Shown here: positions 8,276-20,420 of the stretch, in pieces | How the letters are laid out: each line of letters starts with the position of its first letter | Position numbering within the stretch: position 1 is the stretch's first letter | From: Enterobacteriaceae bacterium RIT693 | Lineage (GTDB): Bacteria > Pseudomonadota > Gammaproteobacteria > Enterobacterales > Enterobacteriaceae | DNA: 64,000 nt | Assembly (NCBI GenBank): GCA_009668225.1 | Contig: WJYK01000004.1 | Span: 310,001 to 374,000 of the forward strand | Direction: 5' to 3' | The notes under the pieces: generated by a model | The model's input: only the letters and a program-made list of their open reading frames with translations | Told to the model about the DNA's origin: nothing | Databases searched by the model: none | Program-made: the position numbers and the translations under genes

Positions 8276-9749
8276 TTTGAATGACCTTCTTGCTCCGTGG
8301 GTAGCCGGGCTACCCGCGAGAGCGCTACGAGAGATGACACTCGACAGCCGCGTGGCGGCTGCGGGCGATCTTTTTGTGGCCGTGGTCGGTCATCAGGCGG
8401 ACGGGCGTCGTTATATCCCACAGGCGATAGCACAGGGTGTGGCTGCCGTGATCGCAGAAGCGGACGGTGAAGCTGAAGATGGTGAAATCCGCGAGATGCA
8501 TGGCGTTCCGGTCATTTACCTTAGCCAGCTGCACCAGCGGCTGTCTGCGCTGGCCGGTCGTTTCTATCATCAGCCTTCTGAGGCGTTACGCCTGGTCGGC
8601 GTTACCGGTACCAACGGAAAAACCACAACCACTCAGCTGTTGGCGCAATGGGCGCAGCTGCTGGGCGAAACCAGTGCCGTGATGGGCACCGTAGGTAATG
8701 GTCTGCTTGACCAGGTTGTGCCGACGGAGAATACCACCGGTTCTGCGGTAGACGTTCAGCACGTGCTGGCAAGCCTGAAAGCGCAGGGGGCGACCTTCGG
8801 TGCGATGGAAGTTTCATCTCACGGCCTGGTTCAACATCGCGTAGCGGCGCTGAAGTTTGCCGCGTCTGTGTTCACTAATTTAAGTCGCGATCACCTTGAT
8901 TATCATGGTGATATGGCTAACTACGAAGCTGCCAAATGGCTGCTGTTCTCCGAACATGACTGTGGTCAGGCGATCATTAACGCCGATGATGAAGTCGGCC
9001 ATCGCTGGCTTGCGCGTTTGCCGGATGCTGTTGCCGTCACGATGCAAAATAACCTCGAGCCGGGCAGACATGGCCGCTGGCTGAAAGCGGATGACGTTAT
9101 TTATCACGACGGCGGGGCGACTATCCGCTTCAGCTCATCGTGGGGCGAAGGTGAAATTGAAAGCCGCCTGATGGGGGCGTTTAACGTTAGCAACCTGCTG
9201 CTGGCTCTGGCAACGCTGCTGGCGTTGGGCTACCCGCTCGACGAATTAATTCAAACCGGTTCACGCCTCCAGCCGGTTTGTGGCCGCATGGAAGTGTTCA
9301 GCGTCGCTGGCAAACCTACCGTGGTAGTGGATTATGCCCACACGCCGGATGCGCTGGAAAAAGCCCTGCAGGCTGCTCGTCTGCACTGCTCCGGCAAGCT
9401 TTGGTGTGTGTTTGGCTGTGGCGGCGATCGCGATAAAGGTAAACGGCCTATCATGGGCGGTATTGCAGAGCAATACGCTGATGTGGTGGTGGTGACCGAT
9501 GACAATCCGCGAACCGAAGAACCGAAGGCTATCGTCGAAGATATCCTGACCGGCATGCTGGACGCAGGTCGTGTACACGTGGTGCTGGGGCGCGCTGAAG
9601 CGGTAACCAACGCCATCATGCAGGCGAAAGAGAATGACGTGGTCCTGGTGGCTGGTAAAGGCCACGAGGATTATCAGATTGTCGGTAATCGTCGTCTCGA
9701 TTACTCCGATCGCGTGACGGCCGCTCGCCTGTTGGGAGTCGTCGCATGA
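8262..9749 (+). CDS. murE: MurE, UDP-MurNAc-tripeptide synthetase (meso-DAP adding)
   Basis: MurE adds meso-diaminopimelate to UDP-MurNAc-L-Ala-D-Glu with ATP. It has 495 residues and a GTG start overlapping the ftsI end by 14 nt. Features are P-loop GTNGKTTTT (about 113-121), [19 protein letters not shown] with the carbamylated lysine, and [10 protein letters not shown] near 412. The DNPR motif marks meso-DAP specificity. The C-terminal GKGHEDYQI is present. It overlaps murF by ATGA (9746-9749). Confidence 0.97.
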   Translation: MADRNLNDLLAPWVAGLPARALREMTLDSRVAAAGDLFVAVVGHQADGRRYIPQAIAQGVAAVIAEADGEAEDGEIREMHGVPVIYLSQLHQRLSALAGRFYHQPSEALRLVGVTGTNGKTTTTQLLAQWAQLLGETSAVMGTVGNGLLDQVVPTENTTGSAVDVQHVLASLKAQGATFGAMEVSSHGLVQHRVAALKFAASVFTNLSRDHLDYHGDMANYEAAKWLLFSEHDCGQAIINADDEVGHRWLARLPDAVAVTMQNNLEPGRHGRWLKADDVIYHDGGATIRFSSSWGEGEIESRLMGAFNVSNLLLALATLLALGYPLDELIQTGSRLQPVCGRMEVFSVAGKPTVVVDYAHTPDALEKALQAARLHCSGKLWCVFGCGGDRDKGKRPIMGGIAEQYADVVVVTDDNPRTEEPKAIVEDILTGMLDAGRVHVVLGRAEAVTNAIMQAKENDVVLVAGKGHEDYQIVGNRRLDYSDRVTAARLLGVVA

Positions 9750-11104
9750 TTCGCGTCTCCCTGAAGCAACTAGAGTCCATTCTCAATGGCAAGCTGCACG
9801 GCGCTGATGCGGACATTATTGATGTTACGACTGACACTCGTAAGCTGACCGCTGGCTGCCTGTTTGTGGCGCTGAAAGGCGAGCGTTTTGACGCCCATAA
9901 CTTTGCCGCCGATGCGGTTAAAGGCGGGGCTGGCGCATTACTGGTCAGCCGCAAGCTGGATATTGATGTTCCACAACTGGTGGTTGCGGATACCCGCCTT
10001 GCTTTTGGCGAGCTGGGCGCATGGGTTCGCCAGCAGGTGCCAACTCGCGTTGTGGCATTGACCGGCTCTTCAGGCAAAACCTCGGTGAAGGAAATGGCTG
10101 CATCGATTCTGCGCCAGTGCGGTAATACGCTTTATACCGCAGGAAACCTGAATAACGACATCGGCGTGCCGATGACGTTGCTGCGCCTGACGCCGGAATA
10201 TGATTTTGCCGTTATCGAGCTGGGTGCTAACCATCAGGGTGAAATTGCCTGGACCGTAGGGTTGACCCGCCCGGAAGCGGCGTTGGTCAACAACCTGGCT
10301 GCGGCACATCTCGAAGGTTTTGGTTCGCTGGCCGGCGTGGCGAAAGCGAAGGGCGAGATCTTTACCGGCCTTGCGGCTAATGGTATTGCCATCCTTAATG
10401 CAGATAACAATGACTGGCTGAACTGGAAGACGATCGTTGGCGATCGAAAAACCTGGCGTTTTTCCCCGAATGCGGCCGGGAGCGATTTTACCGCAACGAA
10501 TATCCATATTACTGCCCACGGCACGGAGTTCACGTTGCGCACGCCGCAGGGCGATGTAGACGTTGTGTTGCCGCTGCCAGGACGCCATAACATTGCTAAC
10601 TCGCTGGCGGCGACCGCGCTGGCGATGGCCGTTGGCGCGACGCTTGAAGCGGTCAAAGCGGGCCTGTCGGAGCTGAAAGCCGTTCCGGGTCGCCTGTTCC
10701 CTATCCAGCTTGCAGAGAACCAACTCCTGCTGGACGACAGCTACAACGCTAACGTGGGTTCGATGACTGCGGCGGCGCAGGTGTTGTCAGAGATGCCGGG
10801 CTACCGTGTCATGGTGGTTGGCGATATGGGCGAACTGGGCGAGGAAGCTGAAGCTTGCCATCGTCAGGTAGGCGAGGCAGCTAAAGCCGCAGGTATCGAC
10901 CGTGTACTGAGCGTGGGAGCATTAAGCAAAACGCTCAGTAGCGCATCAGAAGTTGGTGAACATTTTACCGATAAACAGGCCGTGGTTGCGCGTTTGAAAG
11001 CGCTGATTGCGGAACATTCAATATTAACCATTTTGGTGAAAGGTTCACGTAGTGCGGCCATGGAAGAGGTGGTTCGCGCATTACAGGAGAAACAAGCATG
11101 CTAG
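9746..11104 (+). CDS. murF: MurF, D-Ala-D-Ala adding ligase
   Basis: MurF joins D-Ala-D-Ala to the UDP-MurNAc-tripeptide, completing the cytoplasmic pentapeptide precursor. It has 452 residues like E. coli. The ATP loop is [11 protein letters not shown] near 107-117; [13 protein letters not shown] and [13 protein letters not shown] follow, then the C-terminal Rossmann domain with [11 protein letters not shown]. It overlaps murE by 4 nt and mraY by 7 nt. Confidence 0.97.
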   Translation: MIRVSLKQLESILNGKLHGADADIIDVTTDTRKLTAGCLFVALKGERFDAHNFAADAVKGGAGALLVSRKLDIDVPQLVVADTRLAFGELGAWVRQQVPTRVVALTGSSGKTSVKEMAASILRQCGNTLYTAGNLNNDIGVPMTLLRLTPEYDFAVIELGANHQGEIAWTVGLTRPEAALVNNLAAAHLEGFGSLAGVAKAKGEIFTGLAANGIAILNADNNDWLNWKTIVGDRKTWRFSPNAAGSDFTATNIHITAHGTEFTLRTPQGDVDVVLPLPGRHNIANSLAATALAMAVGATLEAVKAGLSELKAVPGRLFPIQLAENQLLLDDSYNANVGSMTAAAQVLSEMPGYRVMVVGDMGELGEEAEACHRQVGEAAKAAGIDRVLSVGALSKTLSSASEVGEHFTDKQAVVARLKALIAEHSILTILVKGSRSAAMEEVVRALQEKQAC

Positions 11105-12180
11105 TGTGGCTGGCCGAACATTTGGTCAAATATTATTCCGGCTTTAACGTCTTTTCCTATCTGACGTTTCGCGCCATTGTCAGCCTGCTGACCGCTCTGT
11201 TTATCTCCCTGTGGATGGGACCACGGATGATTGCGCGTTTACAGCAACTCTCCTTCGGGCAGGTTGTACGTAACGATGGCCCTGAGTCGCACTTCAGCAA
11301 GAAAGGGACGCCAACAATGGGCGGGATTATGATCCTGACCGCCATTGTCGTGTCGGTGCTGATGTGGGCTTATCCGTCAAACCCTTATGTCTGGTGCGTG
11401 CTGTTCGTGCTGATAGGTTTCGGGATCGTTGGCTTCGTCGATGACTACCGCAAAGTGGTACGTAAGGATACCAAAGGGCTGATCGCGCGTTGGAAATACT
11501 TCTGGATGTCGGTGATTGCGTTGTTGGTTGCCTTCACGATGTATGCTGCCGGAAAAGGCACGCCTGCGACTGAGTTGGTGGTACCGTTCTTTAAGGACGT
11601 GATGCCGCAGCTTGGCCTGTTCTATGTGCTGCTCGCGTATTTCGTGATAGTCGGTACCGGTAACGCGGTAAACCTGACCGATGGCCTTGATGGCCTGGCG
11701 ATTATGCCGACCGTATTTGTGGCCGCGGGTTTTGCGCTGGTGGCGTGGGCGACCGGTAACATGAACTTCGCAGGTTACCTGCATATTCCTTACCTGCGCC
11801 ATGCGGGGGAACTGGTTATCGTCTGTACGGCCATTGTCGGCGCGGGTTTAGGCTTCCTGTGGTTCAACACCTATCCGGCACAGGTCTTTATGGGCGACGT
11901 GGGCTCTCTGGCTCTCGGCGGTGCGCTGGGAACTATCGCGGTACTGCTGCGTCAGGAATTCCTGCTGGTGATTATGGGTGGCGTATTCGTCGTTGAAACC
12001 CTGTCGGTTATCCTGCAGGTCGGCTCGTTCAAGCTGCGCGGGCAGCGCATTTTCCGCATGGCGCCGATTCACCACCACTATGAATTGAAAGGCTGGCCGG
12101 AGCCGCGCGTTATCGTGCGCTTCTGGATTATTTCGCTGATGCTGGTCCTGATTGGTCTGGCAACGCTGAAGGTTCGTTAA
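11098..12180 (+). CDS. mraY: MraY, phospho-MurNAc-pentapeptide translocase
   Basis: This integral inner-membrane enzyme transfers phospho-MurNAc-pentapeptide to undecaprenyl phosphate, forming lipid I. It has 360 residues with about ten hydrophobic helices. Motifs seen: the DD pair in [17 protein letters not shown] (about 115), [14 protein letters not shown] with the catalytic aspartates, [13 protein letters not shown], and the histidine cluster PIHHHYE near 323-329. It starts inside the end of murF and precedes murD by 2 nt. Confidence 0.97.
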   Translation: MLVWLAEHLVKYYSGFNVFSYLTFRAIVSLLTALFISLWMGPRMIARLQQLSFGQVVRNDGPESHFSKKGTPTMGGIMILTAIVVSVLMWAYPSNPYVWCVLFVLIGFGIVGFVDDYRKVVRKDTKGLIARWKYFWMSVIALLVAFTMYAAGKGTPATELVVPFFKDVMPQLGLFYVLLAYFVIVGTGNAVNLTDGLDGLAIMPTVFVAAGFALVAWATGNMNFAGYLHIPYLRHAGELVIVCTAIVGAGLGFLWFNTYPAQVFMGDVGSLALGGALGTIAVLLRQEFLLVIMGGVFVVETLSVILQVGSFKLRGQRIFRMAPIHHHYELKGWPEPRVIVRFWIISLMLVLIGLATLKVR

Positions 12181-12182
12181 CT

Positions 12183-13499
12183 ATGGCAGATTACCAGGGT
12201 AAACAAGTCGTTATCATTGGGTTAGGCCTGACCGGCCTGTCATGCGTGGATTTCTTCCTGGCACGCGGCGTAACGCCGCGGGTCATGGATACGCGTGTCT
12301 CCCCACCTGGTCTTGATAAGCTGCCTGAGAACGTTGAACGCCATACCGGCTCATTAAATGAAGACTGGCTGCTGGCGGCGGATTTGATTATTGCAAGCCC
12401 CGGCGTGGCGCTGGCGACACCGGCCTTAAGCGCAGCGGCTGACGCTGGCGTCGAGATTATTGGCGATATTGAACTGTTTTGCCGTGAAGCGCAGGCGCCT
12501 GTGGTGGCGATTACCGGCTCTAACGGCAAAAGCACGGTCACCACTCTCGTTGGCGAGATGGCGAAGGCCGCGGGCGTAAACGTTGGGGTAGGGGGCAATA
12601 TTGGTCTGCCGGCGCTGATGCTGCTGGATAAAGGGCATGAGCTCTATGTGCTTGAACTCTCAAGCTTCCAGCTGGAAACCACCCACAGCCTGAAAGCGGC
12701 AGCCGCTACTGTGCTGAACGTGACAGAGGATCATATGGATCGCTATCCGTTTGGTATTCAGCAGTATCGGGCTGCAAAACTGAGCATCTATGAAAATGCC
12801 AAAGTCTGTGTAGTGAATGCGGATGATGCTTTGACCATGCCGGTACGCGGTGCGGACGAACGCTGCATCAGCTTCGGCGTGGATGTGGGTGATTACCACC
12901 TTAATCGCCAGCAGGGTGATACCTTGCTGCGGGTAAAAGGGGAGAAGATCCTCAATACCAAAGAGATGAAGCTGGTTGGGCAGCACAACTATACCAACGC
13001 GCTGGCAGCGCTGGCGCTGGCGGATGCGGTGAAGTTACCTCGTTCAACCAGTCTGAAAGCGCTGACGACCTATACCGGTCTGGCACACCGCTTCCAGCTG
13101 GCCTGGGAGCATAACGGCGTGCGCTGGATTAACGACTCGAAAGCGACCAACGTTGGCAGTACGGAAGCGGCGCTGAACGGCTTGCATGTCGAGGGTGTTT
13201 TGCACCTGCTGCTGGGCGGTGATGGCAAATCTGCCGATTTCTCATCGCTTGCTCGTTACCTGCAGGGCGATCGTGTTCGTCTGTACTGCTTTGGCCGCGA
13301 CGGCGCAGAGCTTGCCGGACTGCGTCCAGAGATTGCGGATCAAACTGAAACCCTGGAACAGGCGATGAAGCTAGCGGCCGGACGTGTTCAGCCTGGCGAT
13401 ATGGTGCTGCTTTCTCCGGCCTGCGCCAGCCTCGATCAGTTCAAAAACTTTGAACAGCGCGGCGATAGGTTTACTCAACTTGCGAAGGAGTTGGGCTGA
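12183..13499 (+). CDS. murD: MurD, D-glutamate ligase
   Basis: MurD ligates D-Glu to UDP-MurNAc-L-Ala. It has 438 residues. The N-terminal Rossmann fold [17 protein letters not shown] binds the uracil nucleotide; the ATP loop is [18 protein letters not shown] (about 112); [11 protein letters not shown] and [16 protein letters not shown] are Mur-ligase signatures; [18 protein letters not shown] is near the C-terminus. Its stop shares one base with the ftsW start (TGATG). Confidence 0.97.
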   Translation: MADYQGKQVVIIGLGLTGLSCVDFFLARGVTPRVMDTRVSPPGLDKLPENVERHTGSLNEDWLLAADLIIASPGVALATPALSAAADAGVEIIGDIELFCREAQAPVVAITGSNGKSTVTTLVGEMAKAAGVNVGVGGNIGLPALMLLDKGHELYVLELSSFQLETTHSLKAAAATVLNVTEDHMDRYPFGIQQYRAAKLSIYENAKVCVVNADDALTMPVRGADERCISFGVDVGDYHLNRQQGDTLLRVKGEKILNTKEMKLVGQHNYTNALAALALADAVKLPRSTSLKALTTYTGLAHRFQLAWEHNGVRWINDSKATNVGSTEAALNGLHVEGVLHLLLGGDGKSADFSSLARYLQGDRVRLYCFGRDGAELAGLRPEIADQTETLEQAMKLAAGRVQPGDMVLLSPACASLDQFKNFEQRGDRFTQLAKELG

Positions 13500-14743
13500 T
13501 GCGTTTATCTCTCCCTCGCCTGCGCGTACCTCGTATTCCGGGATTCGGTATCCTGGCTTGGGTCGCCGCGGCGTTAAAAGGGTGGGTAATGGGCTCCCGC
13601 GAGGCCGATGCCAACAGCATGGTGCTCTATGACCGTACGCTGCTGTGGCTGACGCTCGGCCTGGCGGCGATCGGCTTTATTATGGTGACTTCGGCGTCAA
13701 TGCCAGTAGGGCAGCGCCTGGCAAACGATCCCTTCCTGTTCGCGAAGCGTGACGGGTTGTACATCATTGTTGCGTTTGCGCTGGCGATGGTGACGCTCCG
13801 ATTGCCTATGGATTTCTGGCAACGTCATAGTACGGCAATGCTGCTGGCGTCGATTGTCATGCTGTTGATCGTACTGGTAGTGGGGAGTTCGGTTAACGGG
13901 GCATCACGCTGGATTGCCTTCGGCCCGTTGCGTATTCAGCCTGCTGAGTTTTCCAAGCTGTCGCTGTTCTGCTATCTCGCAAACTACCTGGTGCGTAAGG
14001 TTGATGAAGTCCGTAATAACCTGCGCGGCTTCCTGAAGCCAATGGGCGTGATTCTTGTCATGGCCGTTCTGCTGCTTGCCCAGCCGGACCTTGGCACCGT
14101 GGTTGTGCTGTTTGTCACCACCCTGGCGATGCTGTTCCTGGCGGGGGCGAAACTGTGGCAGTTCATTGCGATTATCGGCATGGGGATCTCGGCGGTTATC
14201 CTGCTGATCCTCGCTGAGCCGTACCGTATTCGCCGCGTAACGTCGTTCTGGAACCCGTGGGAAGATCCGTTCGGCAGTGGCTACCAGCTAACGCAATCAC
14301 TCATGGCTTTCGGGCGCGGTGAATTGTGGGGGCAGGGGCTCGGGAATTCAGTACAGAAACTGGAATATCTGCCCGAAGCGCATACTGACTTTATCTTCTC
14401 GATCATCGGCGAGGAGCTGGGATATATCGGTGTGGTACTCGCGCTTTTGATGGTATTCTTCGTCGCTTTTCGCGCGATGTCTATCGGCAAACGTGCGCTG
14501 GAACTGGATCAGCGTTTCTCCGGTTTCCTGGCATGCTCTATCGGGATTTGGTTTAGCTTCCAGGCGTTGGTTAACGTTGGGGCTGCGGCGGGTATGTTAC
14601 CAACCAAAGGTCTGACGCTGCCGCTTATCAGTTACGGTGGTTCCAGCCTGTTGATTATGTCCACGGCGATCATGCTGTTGTTGAGAATAGATTATGAAAC
14701 GCGTCTGGCTAAAGCTCAGGCGTTTACACGGAGCGCCAAATGA
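13499..14743 (+). CDS. ftsW: FtsW, SEDS septal peptidoglycan glycosyltransferase
   Basis: FtsW polymerises septal glycan strands from lipid II with FtsI. It has 414 residues and about ten transmembrane helices. SEDS signatures visible are [21 protein letters not shown], the periplasmic loop starting [17 protein letters not shown] and continuing through [14 protein letters not shown], the catalytic-region EAHTDFIFS, and the C-terminal ISYGGSSLL. It overlaps murD by 1 nt and murG by ATGA (14740-14743). Confidence 0.97.
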   Translation: MRLSLPRLRVPRIPGFGILAWVAAALKGWVMGSREADANSMVLYDRTLLWLTLGLAAIGFIMVTSASMPVGQRLANDPFLFAKRDGLYIIVAFALAMVTLRLPMDFWQRHSTAMLLASIVMLLIVLVVGSSVNGASRWIAFGPLRIQPAEFSKLSLFCYLANYLVRKVDEVRNNLRGFLKPMGVILVMAVLLLAQPDLGTVVVLFVTTLAMLFLAGAKLWQFIAIIGMGISAVILLILAEPYRIRRVTSFWNPWEDPFGSGYQLTQSLMAFGRGELWGQGLGNSVQKLEYLPEAHTDFIFSIIGEELGYIGVVLALLMVFFVAFRAMSIGKRALELDQRFSGFLACSIGIWFSFQALVNVGAAAGMLPTKGLTLPLISYGGSSLLIMSTAIMLLLRIDYETRLAKAQAFTRSAK

Positions 14744-15807
14744 CGGGCAAAGCGAAGCGGTTGATGGTGATGGCGGGCGGTACCGGCGGGCACGTATTCC
14801 CCGGGCTGGCCGTTGCTCATCATCTTCAGGCTGAAGGATGGGATATACGGTGGCTAGGTACCGCAGACCGTATGGAAGCCGATCTGGTGCCGAAACACGG
14901 TATTGAGATCGACTTTATTCGCATTTCAGGCCTTCGCGGCAAGGGCGTAAAAGCTTTGTTACTGGCTCCGCTGCGTATTTTTAATGCCTGGCGTCAGGCT
15001 CGCGCCATCATGAAGGCGTGGAAGCCGGATGTGGTACTGGGTATGGGCGGCTATGTTTCCGGGCCGGGTGGCCTTGCCGCCTGGTCATTGGGCATTCCCG
15101 TTGTGCTGCATGAGCAAAACGGGATTGCCGGGCTGACGAACAAATGGTTAGCGAAGATCGCAACCAAAGTGATGCAAGCGTTCCCCGGCGCATTCCCTAA
15201 GGCCGACGTTGTTGGTAACCCGGTGCGTACCGATGTGCTTGCATTACCGCTGCCGCAGGTTCGTTTTGCCGGACGTGAAGGGCCGGTGCGTGTACTGGTC
15301 GTGGGAGGCTCTCAGGGAGCTCGCGTCCTGAATCAAACAATACCGCAGGTTGCCGGGCGCCTCGGCGAGGCGGTGACTATCTGGCATCAAACCGGAAAAG
15401 GCGGCCTGGCGGTAGTGCAGCAGGCTTATGCTGAAGTGGGCCAGCCGCAGCATAAAGTCACCGAATTTATTGATGACATGGCGGCAGCCTATGCATGGGC
15501 TGACGTTGTGGTTTGCCGCTCCGGAGCGTTAACCGTGAGTGAGATCGCGGCGGCGGGATTACCTGCGCTGTTTGTTCCGTTCCAGCATAAAGACCGACAG
15601 CAGTACTGGAATGCGTTGCCGCTGGAGCAGGTCGGCGCCGCGAAAATACTGGAGCAGCCGCAGTTTACCGTGGATGCGGCTACCCGTATCCTGGCCGGAT
15701 GGGACAGAGCAACGCTGCTGGCGATGGCCGAGCGAGCACGTGCTGCTTCCATCCCTGATGCCACCGAGCGTGTAGCAAATGAAGTCAGCGCCGCAGCGCG
15801 CGCGTAA
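14740..15807 (+). CDS. murG: MurG, lipid II-forming GlcNAc transferase
   Basis: MurG adds GlcNAc from UDP-GlcNAc to lipid I on the inner face of the membrane. It has 355 residues in a two-domain GT-B fold. The first glycine-rich loop is [19 protein letters not shown]; the second is [15 protein letters not shown] near 188; [34 protein letters not shown] and the KDRQQYWNA nucleotide-site region are present. A 70-nt gap separates it from murC, the largest spacing in this part of the cluster. Confidence 0.97.
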   Translation: MTGKAKRLMVMAGGTGGHVFPGLAVAHHLQAEGWDIRWLGTADRMEADLVPKHGIEIDFIRISGLRGKGVKALLLAPLRIFNAWRQARAIMKAWKPDVVLGMGGYVSGPGGLAAWSLGIPVVLHEQNGIAGLTNKWLAKIATKVMQAFPGAFPKADVVGNPVRTDVLALPLPQVRFAGREGPVRVLVVGGSQGARVLNQTIPQVAGRLGEAVTIWHQTGKGGLAVVQQAYAEVGQPQHKVTEFIDDMAAAYAWADVVVCRSGALTVSEIAAAGLPALFVPFQHKDRQQYWNALPLEQVGAAKILEQPQFTVDAATRILAGWDRATLLAMAERARAASIPDATERVANEVSAAARA

Positions 15808-15877
15808 TACTTGTGGGAGGCGAATTGCCCCCCGTAAATTTGATGTAATGGCGGCATGCCGCTTGCAGGTTTAGAGA

Positions 15878-17353
15878 ATGAATACACAACAACTGGCGAA
15901 ACTGCGTTCAATCGTGCCCGAGATGCGTCGCGTCCGGCACATTCACTTTGTTGGCATCGGCGGCGCCGGTATGGGCGGTATTGCCGAAGTATTAGCTAAC
16001 GAAGGCTACCAGATCAGCGGTTCCGATCTGGCTCCGAACCCGGTCACGCAGCAGTTGTCGGCACTCGGTGCCACGATTTATTTCAACCACCGTCCGGAAA
16101 ACGTGCGTGACGCAAGCGTCGTGGTGGTTTCCACGGCTATCTCTGCGGACAACCCGGAGATTGTTGCGGCTCATGAGGCGCGTATCCCGGTGATTCGTCG
16201 CGCTGAAATGCTGGCTGAACTGATGCGCTTTCGCCACGGTATTGCTGTTGCCGGTACGCACGGTAAAACCACGACTACGGCGATGGTTTCCAGCATTTAT
16301 GCGGAAGCGGGTCTGGATCCAACGTTTGTTAACGGCGGCCTGGTGAAAGCGGCTGGCGTGCATGCCCGTTTGGGGCACAGCCGTTATTTGATTGCAGAAG
16401 CCGACGAAAGCGATGCATCGTTCCTGCATTTGCAGCCGATGGTCTCGATTGTCACCAATATCGAAGCCGATCATATGGATACCTACCAGGGCGACTTCGA
16501 AAATTTAAAGCAGACATTTATTAATTTTCTGCATAATTTGCCGTTTTATGGTCGAGCAGTGATGTGTGTCGACGACCCGGTAATTCGTGAGCTACTACCG
16601 CGCGTTGGTCGTCAGACCACCACTTACGGTTTCAGCGATGATGCAGATGTTCGCGTTGAGAATTACCAGCAGAAGGGCGCGCAGGGATTTTTTACTATCG
16701 TTCGGCACGACAGGCCTGAGATGCATGTGGTGCTGAATGCGCCTGGCCGCCATAACGCCCTGAATGCGGCGGCGGCGGTTGCAGTCGCAACAGAAGAAGG
16801 TATTGAAGACGAGGCTATTTTACGTGCGCTGGAAAGCTTCCAGGGGACCGGCCGTCGTTTCGACTTCCTGGGCGAATATCCCCTGGCGTCAGTAAACGGG
16901 AAGGCGGGTACCGCCATGCTGGTGGACGACTATGGCCACCACCCAACGGAAGTGGATGCCACGATTAAAGCAGCACGTGCGGGCTGGCCAGATAAGAATC
17001 TGGTGATGATTTTCCAGCCGCACCGTTATACGCGCACGCGCGATCTGTATGACGATTTTGCCGGTGTACTGTCTCAGGTAGATTCTCTGGTGATGCTGGA
17101 AGTTTATCCTGCTGGCGAAGCACCCATTCCGGGGGCCGATAGCCGCTCTTTATGCCGAACTATTCGTGGCCGTGGCAAGGTTGATCCTATTTTGGTTTCC
17201 GATCACGGTGAAGTGGCGGAAATTTTGGCACCTGTATTGACGGGAAATGATTTGATTCTCGTTCAAGGTGCCGGGAATATCGGCAAAATCGCCCGAAACC
17301 TGGCTGAAATCAAACTGCAGCCTCAAACTAAAGAGGAGGGGCGTCATGGCTGA
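15878..17353 (+). CDS. murC: MurC, L-alanine ligase
   Basis: MurC adds L-Ala to UDP-MurNAc, the first peptide-stem step. It has 491 residues as in E. coli. The N-terminal nucleotide fold is [17 protein letters not shown]; the ATP loop is [18 protein letters not shown] near 122-135; [37 protein letters not shown] and [12 protein letters not shown] are family motifs. It overlaps ddlB by 8 nt. Confidence 0.97.
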   Translation: MNTQQLAKLRSIVPEMRRVRHIHFVGIGGAGMGGIAEVLANEGYQISGSDLAPNPVTQQLSALGATIYFNHRPENVRDASVVVVSTAISADNPEIVAAHEARIPVIRRAEMLAELMRFRHGIAVAGTHGKTTTTAMVSSIYAEAGLDPTFVNGGLVKAAGVHARLGHSRYLIAEADESDASFLHLQPMVSIVTNIEADHMDTYQGDFENLKQTFINFLHNLPFYGRAVMCVDDPVIRELLPRVGRQTTTYGFSDDADVRVENYQQKGAQGFFTIVRHDRPEMHVVLNAPGRHNALNAAAAVAVATEEGIEDEAILRALESFQGTGRRFDFLGEYPLASVNGKAGTAMLVDDYGHHPTEVDATIKAARAGWPDKNLVMIFQPHRYTRTRDLYDDFAGVLSQVDSLVMLEVYPAGEAPIPGADSRSLCRTIRGRGKVDPILVSDHGEVAEILAPVLTGNDLILVQGAGNIGKIARNLAEIKLQPQTKEEGRHG

Positions 17354-18266
17354 TAAGATCGCCGTTCTTCTTGGCGGCACCTCCGCCGAACGTGAGGTTT
17401 CTCTGCAATCGGGCAGCGCGGTGCTGGCCGGGTTAAAAGAAGCGGGTATTGATGCTCACGCATTCGATCCGCACAATCAGTCAGTGCTCGAGTTGAAGGC
17501 TCAGGGCTTTGATAAAGTCTTTATCGCGCTGCACGGTCGCGGCGGGGAAGACGGGACACTACAGGGGCTGCTGGAGTTTCTGGAACTGCCCTATACCGGC
17601 AGTGGCGTAATGGCTTCGGCGATCACCATGGATAAACTGCGCAGCAAGCTGCTGTGGCAGGGCGCAGATTTACCCATCGCGCCATGGGTTGCTCTACATC
17701 GTCGTGACTTCGCGACGGGCCTTACGGATGCGCTGGTTGAACGTGTTGCTGCGTTGGGGTTACCGGTTATCGTCAAGCCCAGCCGCGAAGGGTCCAGCGT
17801 GGGGATGTCGAAGGTTGATAGCGCTGATGCGCTGCCTGCGGCGCTGGAACGTGCGTTTGAACATGATGAAGAAGTGCTGGTTGAGAAGTGGTTGAGCGGC
17901 CCCGAGTTCACGGTAGCGATTTTAGGTGAGGAAATTTTACCGTCTATTCGTATCCAACCCGCTGGAACCTTCTATGATTATGAAGCGAAGTATCTCTCTG
18001 ATGAAACTCAATATTTCTGCCCGAGTGGATTAATTGAGCAAAGAGAGCAGGAATTGCAGGCATTAGTTCTGCAGGCGTGGCAGGTTCTGGGCTGCAGTGG
18101 CTGGGGGCGGGTAGACGTTATGCTGGACAGCGACGGGCAGTTTTACCTGTTGGAAGTGAACACTTCACCGGGGATGACCAGCCATAGTCTGGTGCCGATG
18201 GCGGCTCGCCAGGCGGGAATGAGTTTCTCGCAGCTGGTTGTACGTATTCTGGAACTGGCGGACTGA
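17346..18266 (+). CDS. ddlB: D-alanine--D-alanine ligase B
   Basis: DdlB is an ATP-grasp enzyme that makes the D-Ala-D-Ala dipeptide used by MurF. From ATG 17346 it has 306 residues, the E. coli length; an in-frame upstream ATG at 17268 lies deep in murC and is rejected. GAGGAGGGG at 17333-17341 is an excellent ribosome binding site. Motifs: [45 protein letters not shown], the acidic pair in [13 protein letters not shown], and [17 protein letters not shown]. Confidence 0.97.
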   Translation: MADKIAVLLGGTSAEREVSLQSGSAVLAGLKEAGIDAHAFDPHNQSVLELKAQGFDKVFIALHGRGGEDGTLQGLLEFLELPYTGSGVMASAITMDKLRSKLLWQGADLPIAPWVALHRRDFATGLTDALVERVAALGLPVIVKPSREGSSVGMSKVDSADALPAALERAFEHDEEVLVEKWLSGPEFTVAILGEEILPSIRIQPAGTFYDYEAKYLSDETQYFCPSGLIEQREQELQALVLQAWQVLGCSGWGRVDVMLDSDGQFYLLEVNTSPGMTSHSLVPMAARQAGMSFSQLVVRILELAD

Positions 18267-18267
18267 T

Positions 18268-19104
18268 ATGTCGCAGGCTGCACTGAACGCGCGCAATCGT
18301 GCCGAAGAAAATACCAGTTCGCGACGCAGTAACGGGTCTCGTCTGGCGGGAATGGTGTTCCTGTGCGCGGTACTGTTAAGCGTGTTTATCGGCGGTTGGA
18401 TTGTGGTGGGCTGGATGGAAGACGCCCAGCGTTTACCGCTCTCCAGGCTGGTGGTAACCGGGGAACGGCACTACACGCGTAATGATGATATTCGCCAGTC
18501 GATTCTGGCTCTGGGGCCACCGGGCACCTTCATGACCCAGGATGTGAATATCATCCAACAGCAGATAGAACGTTTGCCGTGGATCAAGCAAGCAAGCGTT
18601 AGAAAGCAGTGGCCGGACGAATTGAAGATTCATCTGGTTGAATATGTGCCGATAGCACGCTGGAATGACCAGCATATGGTTGACGCTGAGGGAAATTCCT
18701 TCAGCGTACCAGCAGAACGCACCAGCAAGCAGACTTTACCGATGCTCTCCGGTCCGGAAGGCAGCGAAAATGAAGTTCTGCAAGGTTACCGTGACATGGG
18801 GCTGGTGCTGGCAAAGGATAAGTTTACCTTGAAACAGGCGGCTATGACCGCCCGCCGTTCCTGGCAGTTGACGCTGAATAACGGGATTAAGCTCAACCTT
18901 GGACGGGGCGATACGATGAAACGTCTGGATCGTTTTGTAGAACTGTACCCGGTTCTGCAGCAGCAGGCGCAGGCTGATAACAAACGGATCAGTTATGTCG
19001 ACCTGCGATACGATTCAGGCGCCGCGGTAGGTTGGGAGGCTCTTCCTCCTCCGGTACCTAATCCGAATCAGCAACAGAATCAGGCACAGGCAGAACAACA
19101 ATGA
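18268..19104 (+). CDS. ftsQ: FtsQ, divisome scaffold protein
   Basis: FtsQ is a bitopic inner-membrane protein that recruits FtsL/FtsB and links early and late divisome proteins. It has 278 residues from ATG 18268, one base after the ddlB stop. It has a short basic cytoplasmic tail, one membrane helix (about 26-48), a POTRA domain starting at [16 protein letters not shown], and a beta domain ending near [13 protein letters not shown]. The C-terminal tail is Pro/Gln-rich and two residues longer than in E. coli. It overlaps ftsA by ATGA (19101-19104). Confidence 0.95.
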   Translation: MSQAALNARNRAEENTSSRRSNGSRLAGMVFLCAVLLSVFIGGWIVVGWMEDAQRLPLSRLVVTGERHYTRNDDIRQSILALGPPGTFMTQDVNIIQQQIERLPWIKQASVRKQWPDELKIHLVEYVPIARWNDQHMVDAEGNSFSVPAERTSKQTLPMLSGPEGSENEVLQGYRDMGLVLAKDKFTLKQAAMTARRSWQLTLNNGIKLNLGRGDTMKRLDRFVELYPVLQQQAQADNKRISYVDLRYDSGAAVGWEALPPPVPNPNQQQNQAQAEQQ

Positions 19105-20357
19105 TCAAGGCGACGGACAGAAAACTGGTAGTTGGACTGGAGATTGGCACCGCTAAGGTTGCCGCTTTAGTAGGGGAAGTTCTGCCCGACGGTATGGTCA
19201 ATATTATTGGCGTGGGCAGCTGCCCATCGCGTGGTATGGACAAAGGCGGGGTAAACGACCTCGAATCGGTAGTAAAGTGCGTTCAACGTGCGATTGACCA
19301 GGCTGAATTGATGGCAGACTGCCAGATCTCATCTGTTTATCTGGCGCTGTCGGGCAAGCATATCAGCTGCCAAAACGAGATAGGCATGGTGCCTATTTCG
19401 GAAGAGGAAGTGACGCAGGAAGATGTGGAAAATGTGGTGCATACGGCAAAATCAGTGCGTGTTCGTGATGAACACCGCGTTCTGCATGTGATTCCGCAGG
19501 AATACGCTATTGATTACCAGGAAGGGATCAAAAATCCGGTCGGTCTGTCCGGCGTCCGTATGCAGGCGAAAGTGCATTTGATTACCTGCCATAACGATAT
19601 GGCGAAAAACATCGTTAAAGCGGTTGAACGTTGTGGTCTAAAAGTTGACCAATTAATTTTTGCCGGTCTGGCCGCGAGCTATGCGGTACTGACCGAAGAT
19701 GAACGCGAGCTAGGTGTCTGTGTTGTGGATATCGGCGGTGGTACTATGGATATGGCGGTTTATACCGGCGGTGCGTTGCGCCACACCAAAGTTATCCCTT
19801 ATGCGGGGAACGTGGTGACCAGTGATATCGCCTACGCCTTCGGTACGCCACCGAGTGATGCAGAAGCCATTAAAGTACGCCACGGTTGTGCGCTGGGTTC
19901 TATCGTCGGGAAAGATGAAAATGTTGAAGTCCCGAGCGTAGGTGGACGTCCACCACGTAGCCTGCAGCGTCAGACGCTGGCTGAGGTCATTGAGCCGCGC
20001 TATACCGAGTTGCTTAACTTGGTTAACGAAGAGATTTTGCAGCTACAGGAACAGCTTCGCCAGCAGGGTGTTAAACATCATCTGGCGGCGGGGATTGTCT
20101 TAACCGGCGGCGCGGCACAAATTGAAGGCCTGGCAGCCTGTGCTCAGCGCGTGTTCCATACGCAGGTGCGTATTGGTCAGCCGTTGAATATTACTGGCCT
20201 TACTGACTATGCCCAGGAGTCATATTACTCCACCGCAGTAGGCTTGCTGCACTACGGGAAGGAGTCACATCTCAGTGGTGAGGCGGAAGTGGAAAAAAGG
20301 ACCTCGGTTGGTTCGTGGTTTAAGCGACTCAATAGCTGGCTGAGAAAAGAATTTTAA
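19101..20357 (+). CDS. ftsA: FtsA, actin-like membrane tether of FtsZ
   Basis: FtsA anchors FtsZ to the membrane and signals to the late divisome. It has 418 residues, with actin-fold phosphate loops [18 protein letters not shown] and [17 protein letters not shown], the 1C subdomain near 85-165, and the C-terminal amphipathic membrane helix [15 protein letters not shown]. Compared with E. coli (420 residues) two residues are missing in the flexible linker just before that helix (EKRTSVGSW). It precedes ftsZ by 63 nt. Confidence 0.97.
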   Translation: MIKATDRKLVVGLEIGTAKVAALVGEVLPDGMVNIIGVGSCPSRGMDKGGVNDLESVVKCVQRAIDQAELMADCQISSVYLALSGKHISCQNEIGMVPISEEEVTQEDVENVVHTAKSVRVRDEHRVLHVIPQEYAIDYQEGIKNPVGLSGVRMQAKVHLITCHNDMAKNIVKAVERCGLKVDQLIFAGLAASYAVLTEDERELGVCVVDIGGGTMDMAVYTGGALRHTKVIPYAGNVVTSDIAYAFGTPPSDAEAIKVRHGCALGSIVGKDENVEVPSVGGRPPRSLQRQTLAEVIEPRYTELLNLVNEEILQLQEQLRQQGVKHHLAAGIVLTGGAAQIEGLAACAQRVFHTQVRIGQPLNITGLTDYAQESYYSTAVGLLHYGKESHLSGEAEVEKRTSVGSWFKRLNSWLRKEF

Positions 20358-20420
20358 TTTTTATAAGAGACCGGAGACAATTAGCGGTCTCAGGCGACAG
20401 GCACAAAACGGAGAGAAACT